In this document: one piece after another, positions 38,023 to 46,950 of the stretch
How the letters are laid out: the number at the start of each line of letters is the position of its first letter
Position numbering within the stretch: the first letter of the stretch is position 1
Source of the DNA: Paraburkholderia silviterrae
GTDB taxonomy: Bacteria; Pseudomonadota; Gammaproteobacteria; Burkholderiales; Burkholderiaceae
Length of the DNA: 64,000 nt
NCBI RefSeq assembly: GCF_004353915.1
Contig: NZ_SMRP01000032.1
Span: 1 to 64,000, forward strand
Reading direction: 5' to 3'
The notes under the pieces: generated by a model
Told to the model about the DNA's origin: nothing
What the model saw: the letters and a program-made list of their open reading frames with translations, nothing else
Database searches by the model: none
Made by a program: the position numbers and the translations under genes

Positions 38023-38661
38023 ATGAAGAAGCTCTTTTTCCTGGGCGCGCTGTTTGCGTGGTTCACCATGGGGTTCACCTTCAGCGCGAGCGCGTTCGCG
38101 CAGGGTGTCGACCAGTCGGATCCCCAGGCCCTCATCAAGACGGCCACCCAGCAGGTGCTCGACGAAGTGCGCACGAAGGCCATCGCGCCGGACGACATCC
38201 CGCGCATTCGCGCTATCGTCGACCGGGACATCCTGCCCTATGTCGATTTCCGCCGCACCACGCAGCTCGCGATGGGCCGGCACTGGCGCACCGCCACGCC
38301 CGCGCAGCAGCAAAAGATCGTCGAGCAGTTTCAACTACTGCTGATCCACCTGTACTCGGGCGCGCTCGCGCAGCTCAAGCCCGATCAGCAGATCGAATAC
38401 GGGCCCATGCGCAACGCGCCGGGCGACACCGACGTGGTCGTGCGCACGCTCGCGCAGACGAGCGGCAAGCCGGTCGAGATCGACTACCGTCTGTACAAGA
38501 CGCCCCAGGGCTGGCGGCTCTACGACCTGAACGTGCTGGGCGCGTGGCTGATCCAGACCTATCGCGCGCAGTTCAACGACAAGATTCAGGAGTCCGGCGT
38601 GGATGGCCTGATCCAGTACCTCACCTCGCACAATCAGGAACTGGAGGCCGGCAAGCCTTGA
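38023..38661 (+). CDS. MlaC/Ttg2D-like periplasmic phospholipid-binding protein
   Basis: 212 residues with a signal peptide (LFFLGALFAWFTMGFTFSASAFAQ). The MlaC pattern is clear: DPQALIKTATQQVLDEVR, then ILPYVDFRRTTQLAMGRHWRTATPAQQQKIVEQF, and the GWRLYDLNVLGAWLIQTYRAQF helix region. MlaC shuttles phospholipids between outer- and inner-membrane complexes. No mlaFEDB genes are adjacent, so it is an isolated homologue that may serve another MCE-type or hopanoid-type transporter. Confidence 0.9.
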   Translation: MKKLFFLGALFAWFTMGFTFSASAFAQGVDQSDPQALIKTATQQVLDEVRTKAIAPDDIPRIRAIVDRDILPYVDFRRTTQLAMGRHWRTATPAQQQKIVEQFQLLLIHLYSGALAQLKPDQQIEYGPMRNAPGDTDVVVRTLAQTSGKPVEIDYRLYKTPQGWRLYDLNVLGAWLIQTYRAQFNDKIQESGVDGLIQYLTSHNQELEAGKP

Positions 38662-38822
38662 TCGCAGCCCTTTCCCGAGGGACGTGTCTGCGCTACGCTT
38701 CTCGCCCGCTTTTGTCAGCTTGTTGCCCAGTTCTCGCCGGACTGGCGCCGCACGCACTACCCTGAACTCAGGCGCGCAAGATGCGCGTCTGACATGATCG
38801 CCCGACCAGCCAACGCTTCGCC

Positions 38823-40772
38823 ATGAATTTCCAGAGCCCGCCTGAGAGGCCATACCCCGAGCAGTCGAACGGACTGTCGCCGGGCCGCCGCAACCGTGTC
38901 TTCGCGTCGAGCACGCCCACGCTGCACACGCTCGCCGCAGTCGTCACGGGGGTGGTGGTGGTCTCCGGCCTGTACTTCGGCCGCCCCATGCTCATACCGA
39001 TCACGCTCTCGGTGCTGCTGAGCTTTCTGCTCGCACCGCTCGTGAACGCGCTGCACCGGCTGCACATCCCGCAGTTCCTTTCGATCATGATCGCGGTGCT
39101 CGCCACCGTGCTCGCGCTGGCGGGCGTGGGCGCGCTGATCGCCGCGCAGGTCGTGCAGCTTGCGGCCGACCTGCCGCAGTACCAGGAAGCCATCATGGAG
39201 AAGGCGGAAACGGTGCAGGAAAAGACCGTGGGCCGCGCCGACTCGCTGATGACGCGCGCGGCCACCGCGCTCCAGCGCATCACGCCCACGCCGCCGCCCG
39301 CGCCGCCGCAGCCGCGCGGGCGCGCCGCGCGCAACCAGCCGCAGCAGCCGATGCCCGTCGAGGTCCACACGCCCGCGCCCACGCCGCTGCAGCTCGCGCG
39401 CAGGGCGTTCGCGCCGGCCATCGCGCCGCTCGAAACGGGCTTCATCGTGCTCGTGGTGACCATCTTCATCCTGTTCCAGCGCGAGGACCTGCGCGACCGG
39501 CTCATTAGCGTGTTCGGCTCCGACGACCTGCACCGCACCACCACGGCCATCAACGACGCCTCCGAACGGCTCTCGCGCTACTTCGTCGCGCAACTGGGGG
39601 TGAACGTCTCGGTGGGGGGCGTGATCGCCATCGGGCTCGCGGGCATCGGCGTGCCGGGCGCGCTGCTGTTCGGGGCGCTCGCGGCGCTCCTGCGCTTCGT
39701 GCCCTACATCGGCATCTGGATCGCCGCAGTCATGGCGACCCTGCTGGGCGCCGCCATTCAGCCGCAGTGGACCATGGCGGTGTCGACGCTGATCTTCTTC
39801 ATCGTCGTCGACGTGGTGGCGGGACAGTTCGCCGAGCCGATGCTCTATGGCCGCCGCGCAGGCCTTTCGCCGCTCGCGGTGGTGGTGGCGGCGATCTTCT
39901 GGGCCTGGCTCTGGGGCCCGGTCGGGCTGGTGCTGTCCACGCCGCTCACGCTGTGCATCGTCACGCTCGGCCGTTACGTGGACCGCCTGAACTTCCTGAC
40001 CATCCTGCTCGGCGACCAGCCGGCGCTCACGCACGCACAGACCTGCTACCAGCGCCTGCTCGCCGACGATCCGCACGAGGCATTGGTGCAGGCCGACCGC
40101 CTGCTCGTGGACATGCCGCTCATCGACTATTACGAGCAGGTGGTGTTCGAGGGCCTGCGCTTCGCGCGCAACGACGTGCTGCGCGGCGTGCTGCCCGCCG
40201 AGCAGCTCGCGCGCATCAATCAGGCGCTGCTCGACATCGTGGAAGATCTGGAATCGGTGGAAGACTCGCGCGACGCCGCAAGCGTTGACGCGAGCGGGCG
40301 CAAGTCCGCCGAGGGCGGCGACGAGGCGCCCATGGCGATTCCCAAAGACGGGCGCGTCGTGCTGTGCGTGCCGGGGCGCGGCACCTTCGACGAAGTGGTG
40401 GTGGCGATCGTCTGCCAGTTGCTCGTGCGCGCCAACGTCCCCTGTACGGCGACGACCTACGAGGAGATGCGCGCGACACGCGGGGCCATGGTGGACGCGC
40501 AAGCGACGCACGCCATCTGCGTGGTGTCGCTCGACGCCCAGGAATCGCCGCCGTACCTGCGCAATCTCGTGCGGCGCTTGCGCGAGCGCGCGCCTGCCGT
40601 GCCGATCATCGTGGGCGTGCGGGCGGCGCGGCGCGAAGAGGGCCCGAGCATCGCCGATGACTTCGGCACGCATTACGCCGCTACGCTGCTTGACCTCGTG
40701 GAGGAATGCGGCGCGGCGCTCGCGGACCGGCCGGAGGCGCCAGAGCAAAGGCAAGCGGACGCGAGAATGTGA
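38823..40772 (+). CDS. AI-2E/PerM-family transporter with a soluble C-terminal domain
   Basis: 649 residues. Residues about 35-390 show the PerM/AI-2E layout: paired N-terminal helices (LHTLAAVVTGVVVVSGLYFGR), a Pro-rich insert (about 155-190), and later helices with PYIGIW and the GLSPLAVVVAAIFWAWLWGPVG segment. Some 250 residues follow that ordinary members lack, including an alpha/beta part (VVLCVPGRGTFDEVVVAIVCQLL, then HAICVVSLDAQE) resembling a B12-binding or receiver-like Rossmann fold without a visible DxHxxG motif. Substrate unknown; AI-2 export is only the family name. Confidence 0.85.
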   Translation: MNFQSPPERPYPEQSNGLSPGRRNRVFASSTPTLHTLAAVVTGVVVVSGLYFGRPMLIPITLSVLLSFLLAPLVNALHRLHIPQFLSIMIAVLATVLALAGVGALIAAQVVQLAADLPQYQEAIMEKAETVQEKTVGRADSLMTRAATALQRITPTPPPAPPQPRGRAARNQPQQPMPVEVHTPAPTPLQLARRAFAPAIAPLETGFIVLVVTIFILFQREDLRDRLISVFGSDDLHRTTTAINDASERLSRYFVAQLGVNVSVGGVIAIGLAGIGVPGALLFGALAALLRFVPYIGIWIAAVMATLLGAAIQPQWTMAVSTLIFFIVVDVVAGQFAEPMLYGRRAGLSPLAVVVAAIFWAWLWGPVGLVLSTPLTLCIVTLGRYVDRLNFLTILLGDQPALTHAQTCYQRLLADDPHEALVQADRLLVDMPLIDYYEQVVFEGLRFARNDVLRGVLPAEQLARINQALLDIVEDLESVEDSRDAASVDASGRKSAEGGDEAPMAIPKDGRVVLCVPGRGTFDEVVVAIVCQLLVRANVPCTATTYEEMRATRGAMVDAQATHAICVVSLDAQESPPYLRNLVRRLRERAPAVPIIVGVRAARREEGPSIADDFGTHYAATLLDLVEECGAALADRPEAPEQRQADARM

Positions 40773-40852
40773 CAGTCACGCTGATGTCACATTGAGGCAC
40801 GATGATATGCGCCCTATGCCCCTCTGGTTGCGGCATTGCCAGGAGACATGAA

Positions 40853-41095
40853 GTGCTGAGCCCTCACGAGTTTGCAACACTGATGCTGATCCGCCACGCG
40901 CCGGAGCAGATCGACATGAACCGCCACGAACTCGACACCTTGCTTGAACACCAGCTCGTCGCGCTCGTGCAGCGCGGCGAAGGCCTCCACCTGCCGTCGC
41001 TCACGATGGCGGGCCGCTCGCTGCTCGACGCGCTTGGCCGCGTCGAGCCCGCATACTTCGCGCACGAGGACATGAGCAGCTGCGACGCGCATTGA
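40853..41095 (+). CDS. Small conserved-looking hypothetical protein
   Basis: 80 residues from a GTG start with AGGAG seven nt upstream (the nearby ATG stops after three codons). Acidic, helix-rich: MLSPHEFATLMLIRHAPEQIDMNRHELDTLLEHQL, then SLTMAGRSLLDALGRV. The layout resembles a small wHTH-like or helical protein seen as an unknown in related genomes (recalled, not searched). No function assigned. Confidence 0.65.
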   Translation: MLSPHEFATLMLIRHAPEQIDMNRHELDTLLEHQLVALVQRGEGLHLPSLTMAGRSLLDALGRVEPAYFAHEDMSSCDAH

Positions 41096-41595
41096 GGCGC
41101 GCGCTGACGTTCATTGACGGTTATCCGGGCTGGGCCATCTGGCTTGGGTCGTCCGGCCTGCACATCCCGCCGCGCAAAAAAAAGCGCCGACAGTTGCCCG
41201 CCGGCGCGCATAACTTCGACTCTGCATGGTCCCAGAATGAACGGGGACAGGGTATGGCGCTCGGCGCGCGGACCCGCAAGTCAACTGGCCCGCTGCGTTG
41301 CTCCATGACCTGATTAACGGTCGCCCCCGCGCCGCGTTGAATGCGGACAAACCCGTTTCTCGGCAACCCTGGATGCAAACGTTGGCCGCGAAAGACGCTC
41401 CATCGCAGCTGCATTCGTTGCCTGCCTCCTTGCATCCTGCCAGGCGACGGTCAGACAAACGCGGCGCTTCGAATCCGGCACCGCTACCCCATCCCATGCA
41501 AGCGCCGATGCATCTGCCCGAGCGCGAGATGGTCAGCCAGGCGCGAGAAGTGCTCTCGCGGCAGTTGCTGGTCTGAAGCGCGCGCGGTGGCGCAC
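41096..41595. other. 500-bp gap with an orphan leftward terminator
   Basis: No strong gene. A plus-strand frame at 41298-41576 (92 codons) has reasonable codon use but no ribosome site and no recognised domain. At 41176-41207, A8 followed by a GCGCCG / CGGCGC stem forms, on the minus strand, a hairpin plus T-run, nearly 400 nt downstream of the recombinase gene. Confidence 0.45.
41176..41207 (-). terminator. Rho-independent terminator on the minus strand
   Basis: GCGCCG / CGGCGC stem with a 12-nt loop followed by eight T residues in the leftward direction. The nearest upstream gene on that strand is the recombinase ending at 41596, so its transcript has a long 3' region, or a small RNA ends here. 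Confidence 0.55.
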
Positions 41596-42861
41596 TCACC
41601 AGTCGATGCGGTGCTTCTCTTCGGTTTCGCGATGACGATGGTCGTCGTCGCTGTGCAGATAAAGGCTCGTCGTGCTGAGCGAGGCATGGCCGAGGTTGTC
41701 GCGCACGAGCCGCAGGTCGACGTCGCCGTCCGCCATGTGCGAACCCGCGCTGTGCCGCAGCCAGTGCGCCGACGCGCTTTCGAGCCGCGCCGCACGCGCC
41801 GCGCTGGCGGCCGCACGGGCTGACGCTTGGGATTCCGCTTGCGTGGCCGCTTGCGTCGCGTGCTGCACTTCAGTGACTCCAGACAGCTCCGCTTCGCGCG
41901 CAGCCGCCTCGCGCAGACGCTGCGCCGCCCCCGCGAAGATCTCCTTGACGATGGTATGCAGCGCCGCGCGCGTGAGCGGCTTCGTCGACTTGCCGAGCGG
42001 CAGCACGAGCGGCGTCGTTTCGTGTGGCGCGGGCAGCGCGGGCAGACCGCGTTCGCGGCGATAGCGCGCGAGCTCCGCCATCATCTCCGCGCTGGCGGGC
42101 ACGAGCCGCCGTTTCTCGCCCTTGCCGAGCACGTCCAGCCACCAGCGCTGCGCACCCGCGCCGTCGCGGCGCGCGAAGAAGTCGCCCATCGTGTTCGTGC
42201 CCACTTCGGAGATGCGCAGGCCGCCCAAATAAAGCAGCGTGAGGAGCCAGCGCGCGCGCGAGTGGCGCTCGCGTTGCCGCTCGCTTTCGCGCGGCAGGCT
42301 CTCGACGTAGGCCTTTACGTCCTCCCAGAGCTCGCGTTCGAGATAGCGCGTGATGCGCGGCTGCGCGCGGCGCGAACGCTGACGCGAGAGCGACAGCGGA
42401 TTGCCCGCGAGATAGCCGGCGCTCACGAGCCAGGAGAACAGCGCGTTGAGGATCACCATGGCCTGGCGCTGGCTGGCCGCGGAGAGCGGGCCGTAGAAGG
42501 GCCGCCAGCGCGCGTCGTCGCGCGCGTGCTTGCGTCCGCCGCCCGCGACCCAGCGCGCGGCGGGCTGGGGATCGGCGAGAAAATGCTGGTACGCGACCAG
42601 ATCCTCGTGCGTGAGCGACGAAAGCGCTTTGCCGAGCTGCACGATCGACCAGAGGAGCAGCCGCTCCGACTCCTTGCGATAGGTCTCGAAGGTCGCCTTC
42701 GAGTCCGCGACGCGCGCGAGCCACGCACGGATGGCGTCGAGGTCGTTCGCCGCCGCGATCTGCATGCGACCGTGCGCGCGGTTCGCGCCGTCACGGCCGT
42801 CGAGATCGGCGGGAAGTTCGAGTGCGTCCAGCGGGCGCGGAGCGAGGAGAGCGGTTTGCAT
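41596..42861 (-). CDS. XerC/D-like tyrosine recombinase
   Basis: 421 residues. The N-terminal SAM-like core-binding domain (about 40-155) is followed by a catalytic domain with all key residues visible: Arg216 (GLRISE), Lys247 (LGKGEK), His366 and Arg369 (HWLRH), His392 (NLGHAS) and Tyr401 (SLYLH). An unusual Ala/Glu-rich segment of about 50 residues (312-362) separates the Lys and His-Arg motifs and is probably a helical insert. A chromosomal, non-mobile recombinase of unknown target seems likely, since no element boundaries are seen. Confidence 0.87.
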   Translation of the reverse strand: MQTALLAPRPLDALELPADLDGRDGANRAHGRMQIAAANDLDAIRAWLARVADSKATFETYRKESERLLLWSIVQLGKALSSLTHEDLVAYQHFLADPQPAARWVAGGGRKHARDDARWRPFYGPLSAASQRQAMVILNALFSWLVSAGYLAGNPLSLSRQRSRRAQPRITRYLERELWEDVKAYVESLPRESERQRERHSRARWLLTLLYLGGLRISEVGTNTMGDFFARRDGAGAQRWWLDVLGKGEKRRLVPASAEMMAELARYRRERGLPALPAPHETTPLVLPLGKSTKPLTRAALHTIVKEIFAGAAQRLREAAAREAELSGVTEVQHATQAATQAESQASARAAASAARAARLESASAHWLRHSAGSHMADGDVDLRLVRDNLGHASLSTTSLYLHSDDDHRHRETEEKHRIDW

Positions 42862-43058
42862 GGGCAGTCGGTGCGGCGGTGCGATATAGCGGCGATGCGC
42901 TCAAGCGTGGGTGTGTCGATGCGGCGGCGAAGTTCAGGGGCATTTCAGGTGGGAACTATAGCGCGGCAACCGCGCGCCGCGAAATGCCGCCAACGGCGAT
43001 AATCGCGCAGACTCGCGCCGCCCGGCGCGAACTTGACCTCACCCTATGGCGCTTCGCG

Positions 43059-43418
43059 ATGAAACTGCTTGCCCCCATTCCGATCCTGCGCATGTTCTCG
43101 GTGGAGAAAGCGTATGCGTTCTATATCGACTACCTGGGCTTCACGCCCGATTGGGAGCATCGCTTCGAGCCGGACTTGCCGCTTTACGTGCAGGTGCATC
43201 GCGACGCGCTGGTCCTGCATCTGAGCGAGCATCACGGCGACGGCACGCCCGGCACCGCGCTCTTTTTGCCGGTTGAGGATATCGGCGAGTTTCATCGCGA
43301 GCTCTGCGCGAAGCGCTACGCTTACGCGCGGCCTGGCATCGAGGAGATGCCATGGGGCCGCGAGGTGCAGATTACCGATCCGTTCGGGAATATGCTGCGG
43401 TTTTGCGAGTTGAGTTAG
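43059..43418 (+). CDS. Glyoxalase/bleomycin-resistance-type (VOC) protein
   Basis: 119 residues. Single VOC pair: PIPILRMFSVEKAYAFYIDYLGFTPDWEHRF, then ALVLHLSEHHGDGTPGTALFLPVEDI and the closing WGREVQITDPFGNMLRFCE. The Ble-like variant usually binds a drug or small ligand rather than a metal, and metal ligands are incomplete here. Promoter-proximal and monocistronic. Confidence 0.85.
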   Translation: MKLLAPIPILRMFSVEKAYAFYIDYLGFTPDWEHRFEPDLPLYVQVHRDALVLHLSEHHGDGTPGTALFLPVEDIGEFHRELCAKRYAYARPGIEEMPWGREVQITDPFGNMLRFCELS

Positions 43419-43606
43419 GGCGGGGGATTGTCGGATACCGTAAAAGACGATCGCGCCATGGCGAGAACGCCAGCGAATCCCTTATGCATTTGAATAAAAT
43501 CGCTCCAGATACTATTGTTGGGCGGGGTGTTCGACGAATCTTTTAACGCCGCGCGTTGTCTGCCTCCAGGTTTGCGATCGTCGTCGTAACCGGTCGGAGC
43601 GGTTAA

Positions 43607-45199
43607 ATGATTAAGCGGTTTTCGCTCATTTCGGTTTCGATTGCGCTGGGATGCATCGCGACGATTGCGCCTGTGTTGACGAGCATTTACGTCGCGGACG
43701 AGGATGTCGAGCGGCGGGATCAGAACGAGTTGCGCGATTTCGCAGCAAAGGCGCTCATGCGCTCGGAACTGGTCACGTATCAAGCCTTTGCCGCGCTCGC
43801 AGAACTGGACCGCTTTCCGGGCGCTTCATGTTCTCCGGAGAACCTTGCGCAAGCGGCACGCGTGATTTTCAACTACGGCTACATCCAGGACGCCGGCACG
43901 TATAGCGATGGGCAATACCTCTGCTCGCCGCTGCTCGGCGATGTGCGCACGAAGCACCTGGCATTGCCGCCGCCCGATTGGCGAAGTGCCGACGGCTATT
44001 CGGTCTGGTTCATGCGCAAAAGCCCATTGAGCGATGTGCGTGAAGATATTCAGGTTGGCCGCAACGGACATTACGTCTTTATCGATCCCAAGTCCTACGT
44101 CGACCTGATCGATCCGGCTAGACGCCCGATCGCGGCAATCAATACTGCCACGGGCACGTTATTCGCGTTGTCGTCCGGCGCGAACAAGGATGAGATGCTC
44201 AACGCCTGGAAGCTCGGCGGCAAGTTGAACACTCAGGGGTGGTACTACGCCGTCGCAAAGTCCGCAACGCGACCGCTTGCTGTGGTCGTCAAGGCGCCGA
44301 GAAGCAGCCTCGTTGGCGACTGGCCGAAACTGCTTGCCATGTGGCTTTCCATCGGCGTTGCGCTTGGCGCTGGCTTCGGTTGGCTCGCGTACAAGCGCGT
44401 TTCGCATCAGCTTTCTTTCACTGCGACGCTGGAATGGGCCATCGCACGCAAGAAAATCCAAGTCGTATATCAGCCCATTGTCAGGCTTGCAGACAATCGA
44501 TGCGTGGGCGTCGAAGCCCTGGTCAGGTGGCAATTGAATGGCCGTTACGTTTCCCCCGAGATTTTTGTCGCTGTCGCCGAGCAAAATCATCTGATCCAGC
44601 CGCTTACCGATCTGGTGCTTGCACGGACCATTGCGGAACTGTCGCCGCTCTTCCGTGCAGACCCGACGTTTTACGCATCGATCAATTTGAGCAGTGAGGA
44701 TTTACGCAGCGATCGGTTTCTTAACCTCCTTACGAATGCACTCAAAGGCACAGGCATTGCCTCTTCGCAGATACGCATTGAAGCCACCGAACGCCGCTTC
44801 ATGAATGCCGATGAGACTCGCGGCGTAATAGAAGCGTTCAGGACTGCTGGGCATCCGGTTTACATTGACGACTTTGGCACCGGCTACTCCAGTCTCTCCT
44901 ACCTCCAGACTTTCCAGGTGGATGTTCTCAAAATCGACAAGTCGTTCGTCGACACAATGGCAAAGGACAGTGCCTCGAGCATCGTCGCGCCGCACATCAT
45001 CGCGATGGCGCATGAGCTGGGTCTGGAAGTGGTTGCCGAGGGTGTCGAATCCGCACCGCAGGTGGAATATCTCAGAGAGAGGGGCGTGCAGTACGTACAA
45101 GGTTGGTACTTCGCGAAGGCCATGCCCGTGATCGAACTGATGGCATGGCTACTCGCACGCGAGAAGCCGCAGGAGGCAGCCAGGCTCACCACGTTGTAG
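43607..45199 (+). CDS. CSS-motif sensor c-di-GMP phosphodiesterase (EAL)
   Basis: 530 residues: transmembrane helix 1 (about 8-27), a periplasmic sensor with cysteines at Cys75 (ASCSPEN) and Cys106 (YLCSP), helix 2 (about 243-262), then an EAL domain. Catalytic and metal residues are intact: Glu303 in the EAL motif, Asn360, Glu392, Asp421-Asp422 (IDDFGTGYSS), Lys442 and Glu478 (AEGVES). No GGDEF domain. CSS-EAL enzymes lower c-di-GMP in response to redox changes of the cysteine pair. The first Cys motif reads CSP rather than CSS. Confidence 0.93.
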   Translation: MIKRFSLISVSIALGCIATIAPVLTSIYVADEDVERRDQNELRDFAAKALMRSELVTYQAFAALAELDRFPGASCSPENLAQAARVIFNYGYIQDAGTYSDGQYLCSPLLGDVRTKHLALPPPDWRSADGYSVWFMRKSPLSDVREDIQVGRNGHYVFIDPKSYVDLIDPARRPIAAINTATGTLFALSSGANKDEMLNAWKLGGKLNTQGWYYAVAKSATRPLAVVVKAPRSSLVGDWPKLLAMWLSIGVALGAGFGWLAYKRVSHQLSFTATLEWAIARKKIQVVYQPIVRLADNRCVGVEALVRWQLNGRYVSPEIFVAVAEQNHLIQPLTDLVLARTIAELSPLFRADPTFYASINLSSEDLRSDRFLNLLTNALKGTGIASSQIRIEATERRFMNADETRGVIEAFRTAGHPVYIDDFGTGYSSLSYLQTFQVDVLKIDKSFVDTMAKDSASSIVAPHIIAMAHELGLEVVAEGVESAPQVEYLRERGVQYVQGWYFAKAMPVIELMAWLLAREKPQEAARLTTL

Positions 45200-45243
45200 C
45201 CTCCATCCGCGTAGCCTGGCGCATTCGCGGCAAAGGAGAAGCC

Positions 45244-45672
45244 ATGGAAGAGATCCCCAAAGCCAGGGCCCTGTTCATTGCAGGCTTTGGTCCGATTGTG
45301 GTTGAACGCGAGGCTAGCCGCGCCCTCTACAGTCGCGCCTTCGGTATCCCCTTCAAGGAAGAGAAGGACGGCTACCTCCATACGGAGCGTCTGAAAGGCG
45401 CAAACACGTTCGCCCTGTGGCCGCTCCCCCAGGCCGCCCAGTCGTGCTTCGGCACGGATTCGTGGCCTCGCGACGTGCCCATCCCGCAAGCCTGGATCGA
45501 GTTCGATGTCGAGAACGTCGCAGCGGCTACGGCGGAGCTTGAATCACAAGGGTATCGGATGCTGGTCAGGAACCGGAACGAGCCGTGGGGCCAGGTGGTC
45601 AGTCGCTTCATCGGGCCGGAAGGGTTGCTGGTGGGCATTACCTTTACGCCAGCGATGCGTGAAGAGAAGTGA
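45244..45672 (+). CDS. VOC-superfamily protein
   Basis: 142 residues; AAAGGAG precedes the ATG, 44 nt after the EAL gene. VOC marks: LFIAGFGPIVVEREASRALYSRAFGIPFKEEKDGYLH and the closing RNEPWGQVVSRFIGPEGLLVGITF. Possibly transcribed with the EAL gene. Function unknown; glyoxalase or dioxygenase activity cannot be claimed because metal ligands are unclear. Confidence 0.85.
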   Translation: MEEIPKARALFIAGFGPIVVEREASRALYSRAFGIPFKEEKDGYLHTERLKGANTFALWPLPQAAQSCFGTDSWPRDVPIPQAWIEFDVENVAAATAELESQGYRMLVRNRNEPWGQVVSRFIGPEGLLVGITFTPAMREEK

Positions 45673-45727
45673 CGGCGCCCGGGGGCGTGACCCACGCGAG
45701 TGGTTAGAGACCGCCGCCAGCGATCGC

Positions 45728-46918
45728 TCATTGGATCGGCAGATAGCGCTCCACCAGTCTTGCCCAAAATGCGGAGCCGACGACGAGGTTCTCATCGTTA
45801 AAGTCATAGGTCGCGCTATGCAGGGTGTTCCCGCCATCGGTCGGGCCGTTCCCGATGCGCAGGAATGCGCCGGGGCGTTCCTGCAGCATGTACGCAAAGT
45901 CCTCGCTGCCCATCAACGGGGCCATCTGCTCCGTCACCCGATCCGCGCCAACCAGCTCTTTCGCGACCGCTATCGCCAGCTCTGTTTCGGCATCGCTGTT
46001 GGTCACCATCGGATACCCCTCCACATAGTCGACGATGGCGTGGAGCCCATAACTATCGGCTTGTGCATGCACGAGCCTGGTGATTCTTTCTTTGAGCATG
46101 CGCCGCACGTTTGAGTCGAACGAGCGGACGCTGAGGCTCAACTCGACCTCGCCCGGAATCACGTTGGGCGCCGATCCGCCGGCGATCTTGCCAATGGTCA
46201 CGACCGCGGACTGGGCCGGGTCGACATTGCGCGACACGACGGTCTGCAAGGCCATGACGATGCTGCCTGCCGCCACGATCGGGTCGTTGGCCAGATGGGG
46301 GCGGGCAGCGTGCCCACCCTTGCCCACAATCTTCACGAACACGCGGTCGCCCGCGGCCATGAAGTTTCCCTTGCGGAACATGAACGTGCCTGCCGGAGCG
46401 CCAGGATGGTTGTGCATGGCGAACACCGCGTCGCAGGGGAACCGTGTGAAGAGTCCTTGCTCGACCATGCGCTTGGCCCCGCTGTCATAGCCGCGCTCTT
46501 CGGCTGGCTGGAAGATCAGGTGCACGGTGCCGTCGAAGCATTGGCGTTGCGCGAGGTGTCGGGCCGCGCCGAGCAGCATGGCGGTGTGCCCGTCGTGGCC
46601 GCACGCATGCATGCGGCCCGGACGCAGGCTCTTGTGGCTGAAGGTGTTGAGCTCATCGATCGGCAGAGCGTCCATGTCGGCGCGGATTCCGATGCGGCGC
46701 TCGCCCGAGCCCAGTCGCAACGTGCCGACCACGCCAGTGCCGGCAATGCCCGTCTCGACCGAGTAACCGTATTCCTTCAGGCGGCTTGCCACGATCTCTG
46801 CGGTCTGCACTTCCTCGAACGCCAGTTCAGGGCAGCAATGCAGCGCATAGCGGAGCTTGCGCATGTCGTCGGCAAGCGGTTGCAGGTCGGAGACGGAGCT
46901 GAGGTCAGGTAATAGCAT
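45728..46918 (-). CDS. M20-family amidohydrolase (hippurate hydrolase-like)
   Basis: 396 residues from the ATG at 46918; the longer upstream frame overlaps the transporter gene. Metal-site motifs of M20D enzymes are present: HACGHDGHTAMLLGAA (Cys and His), the PAEERGYDSG acidic pair, MHNHPG, and a late His in NTLHSATYDF. These enzymes release amino acids from N-acyl or aromatic conjugates. It follows the YfcC transporter gene by 32 nt in one operon, under a divergent LysR gene: a likely import-and-hydrolysis pair. Confidence 0.92.
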   Translation of the reverse strand: MLLPDLSSVSDLQPLADDMRKLRYALHCCPELAFEEVQTAEIVASRLKEYGYSVETGIAGTGVVGTLRLGSGERRIGIRADMDALPIDELNTFSHKSLRPGRMHACGHDGHTAMLLGAARHLAQRQCFDGTVHLIFQPAEERGYDSGAKRMVEQGLFTRFPCDAVFAMHNHPGAPAGTFMFRKGNFMAAGDRVFVKIVGKGGHAARPHLANDPIVAAGSIVMALQTVVSRNVDPAQSAVVTIGKIAGGSAPNVIPGEVELSLSVRSFDSNVRRMLKERITRLVHAQADSYGLHAIVDYVEGYPMVTNSDAETELAIAVAKELVGADRVTEQMAPLMGSEDFAYMLQERPGAFLRIGNGPTDGGNTLHSATYDFNDENLVVGSAFWARLVERYLPIQ

Positions 46919-46950
46919 GTTCGATTCAGAAAAAAACGGGTGAGCAGACC

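Noticed and set aside
38757..40754. 665-codon frame opposite the AI-2E-type gene
   Set aside because: Antisense shadow; no recognisable domain and an unrealistic residue composition.
41298..41576. 92-codon plus-strand frame
   Set aside because: Codon use is tolerable but there is no ribosome site, domain or partner; not called as a gene.
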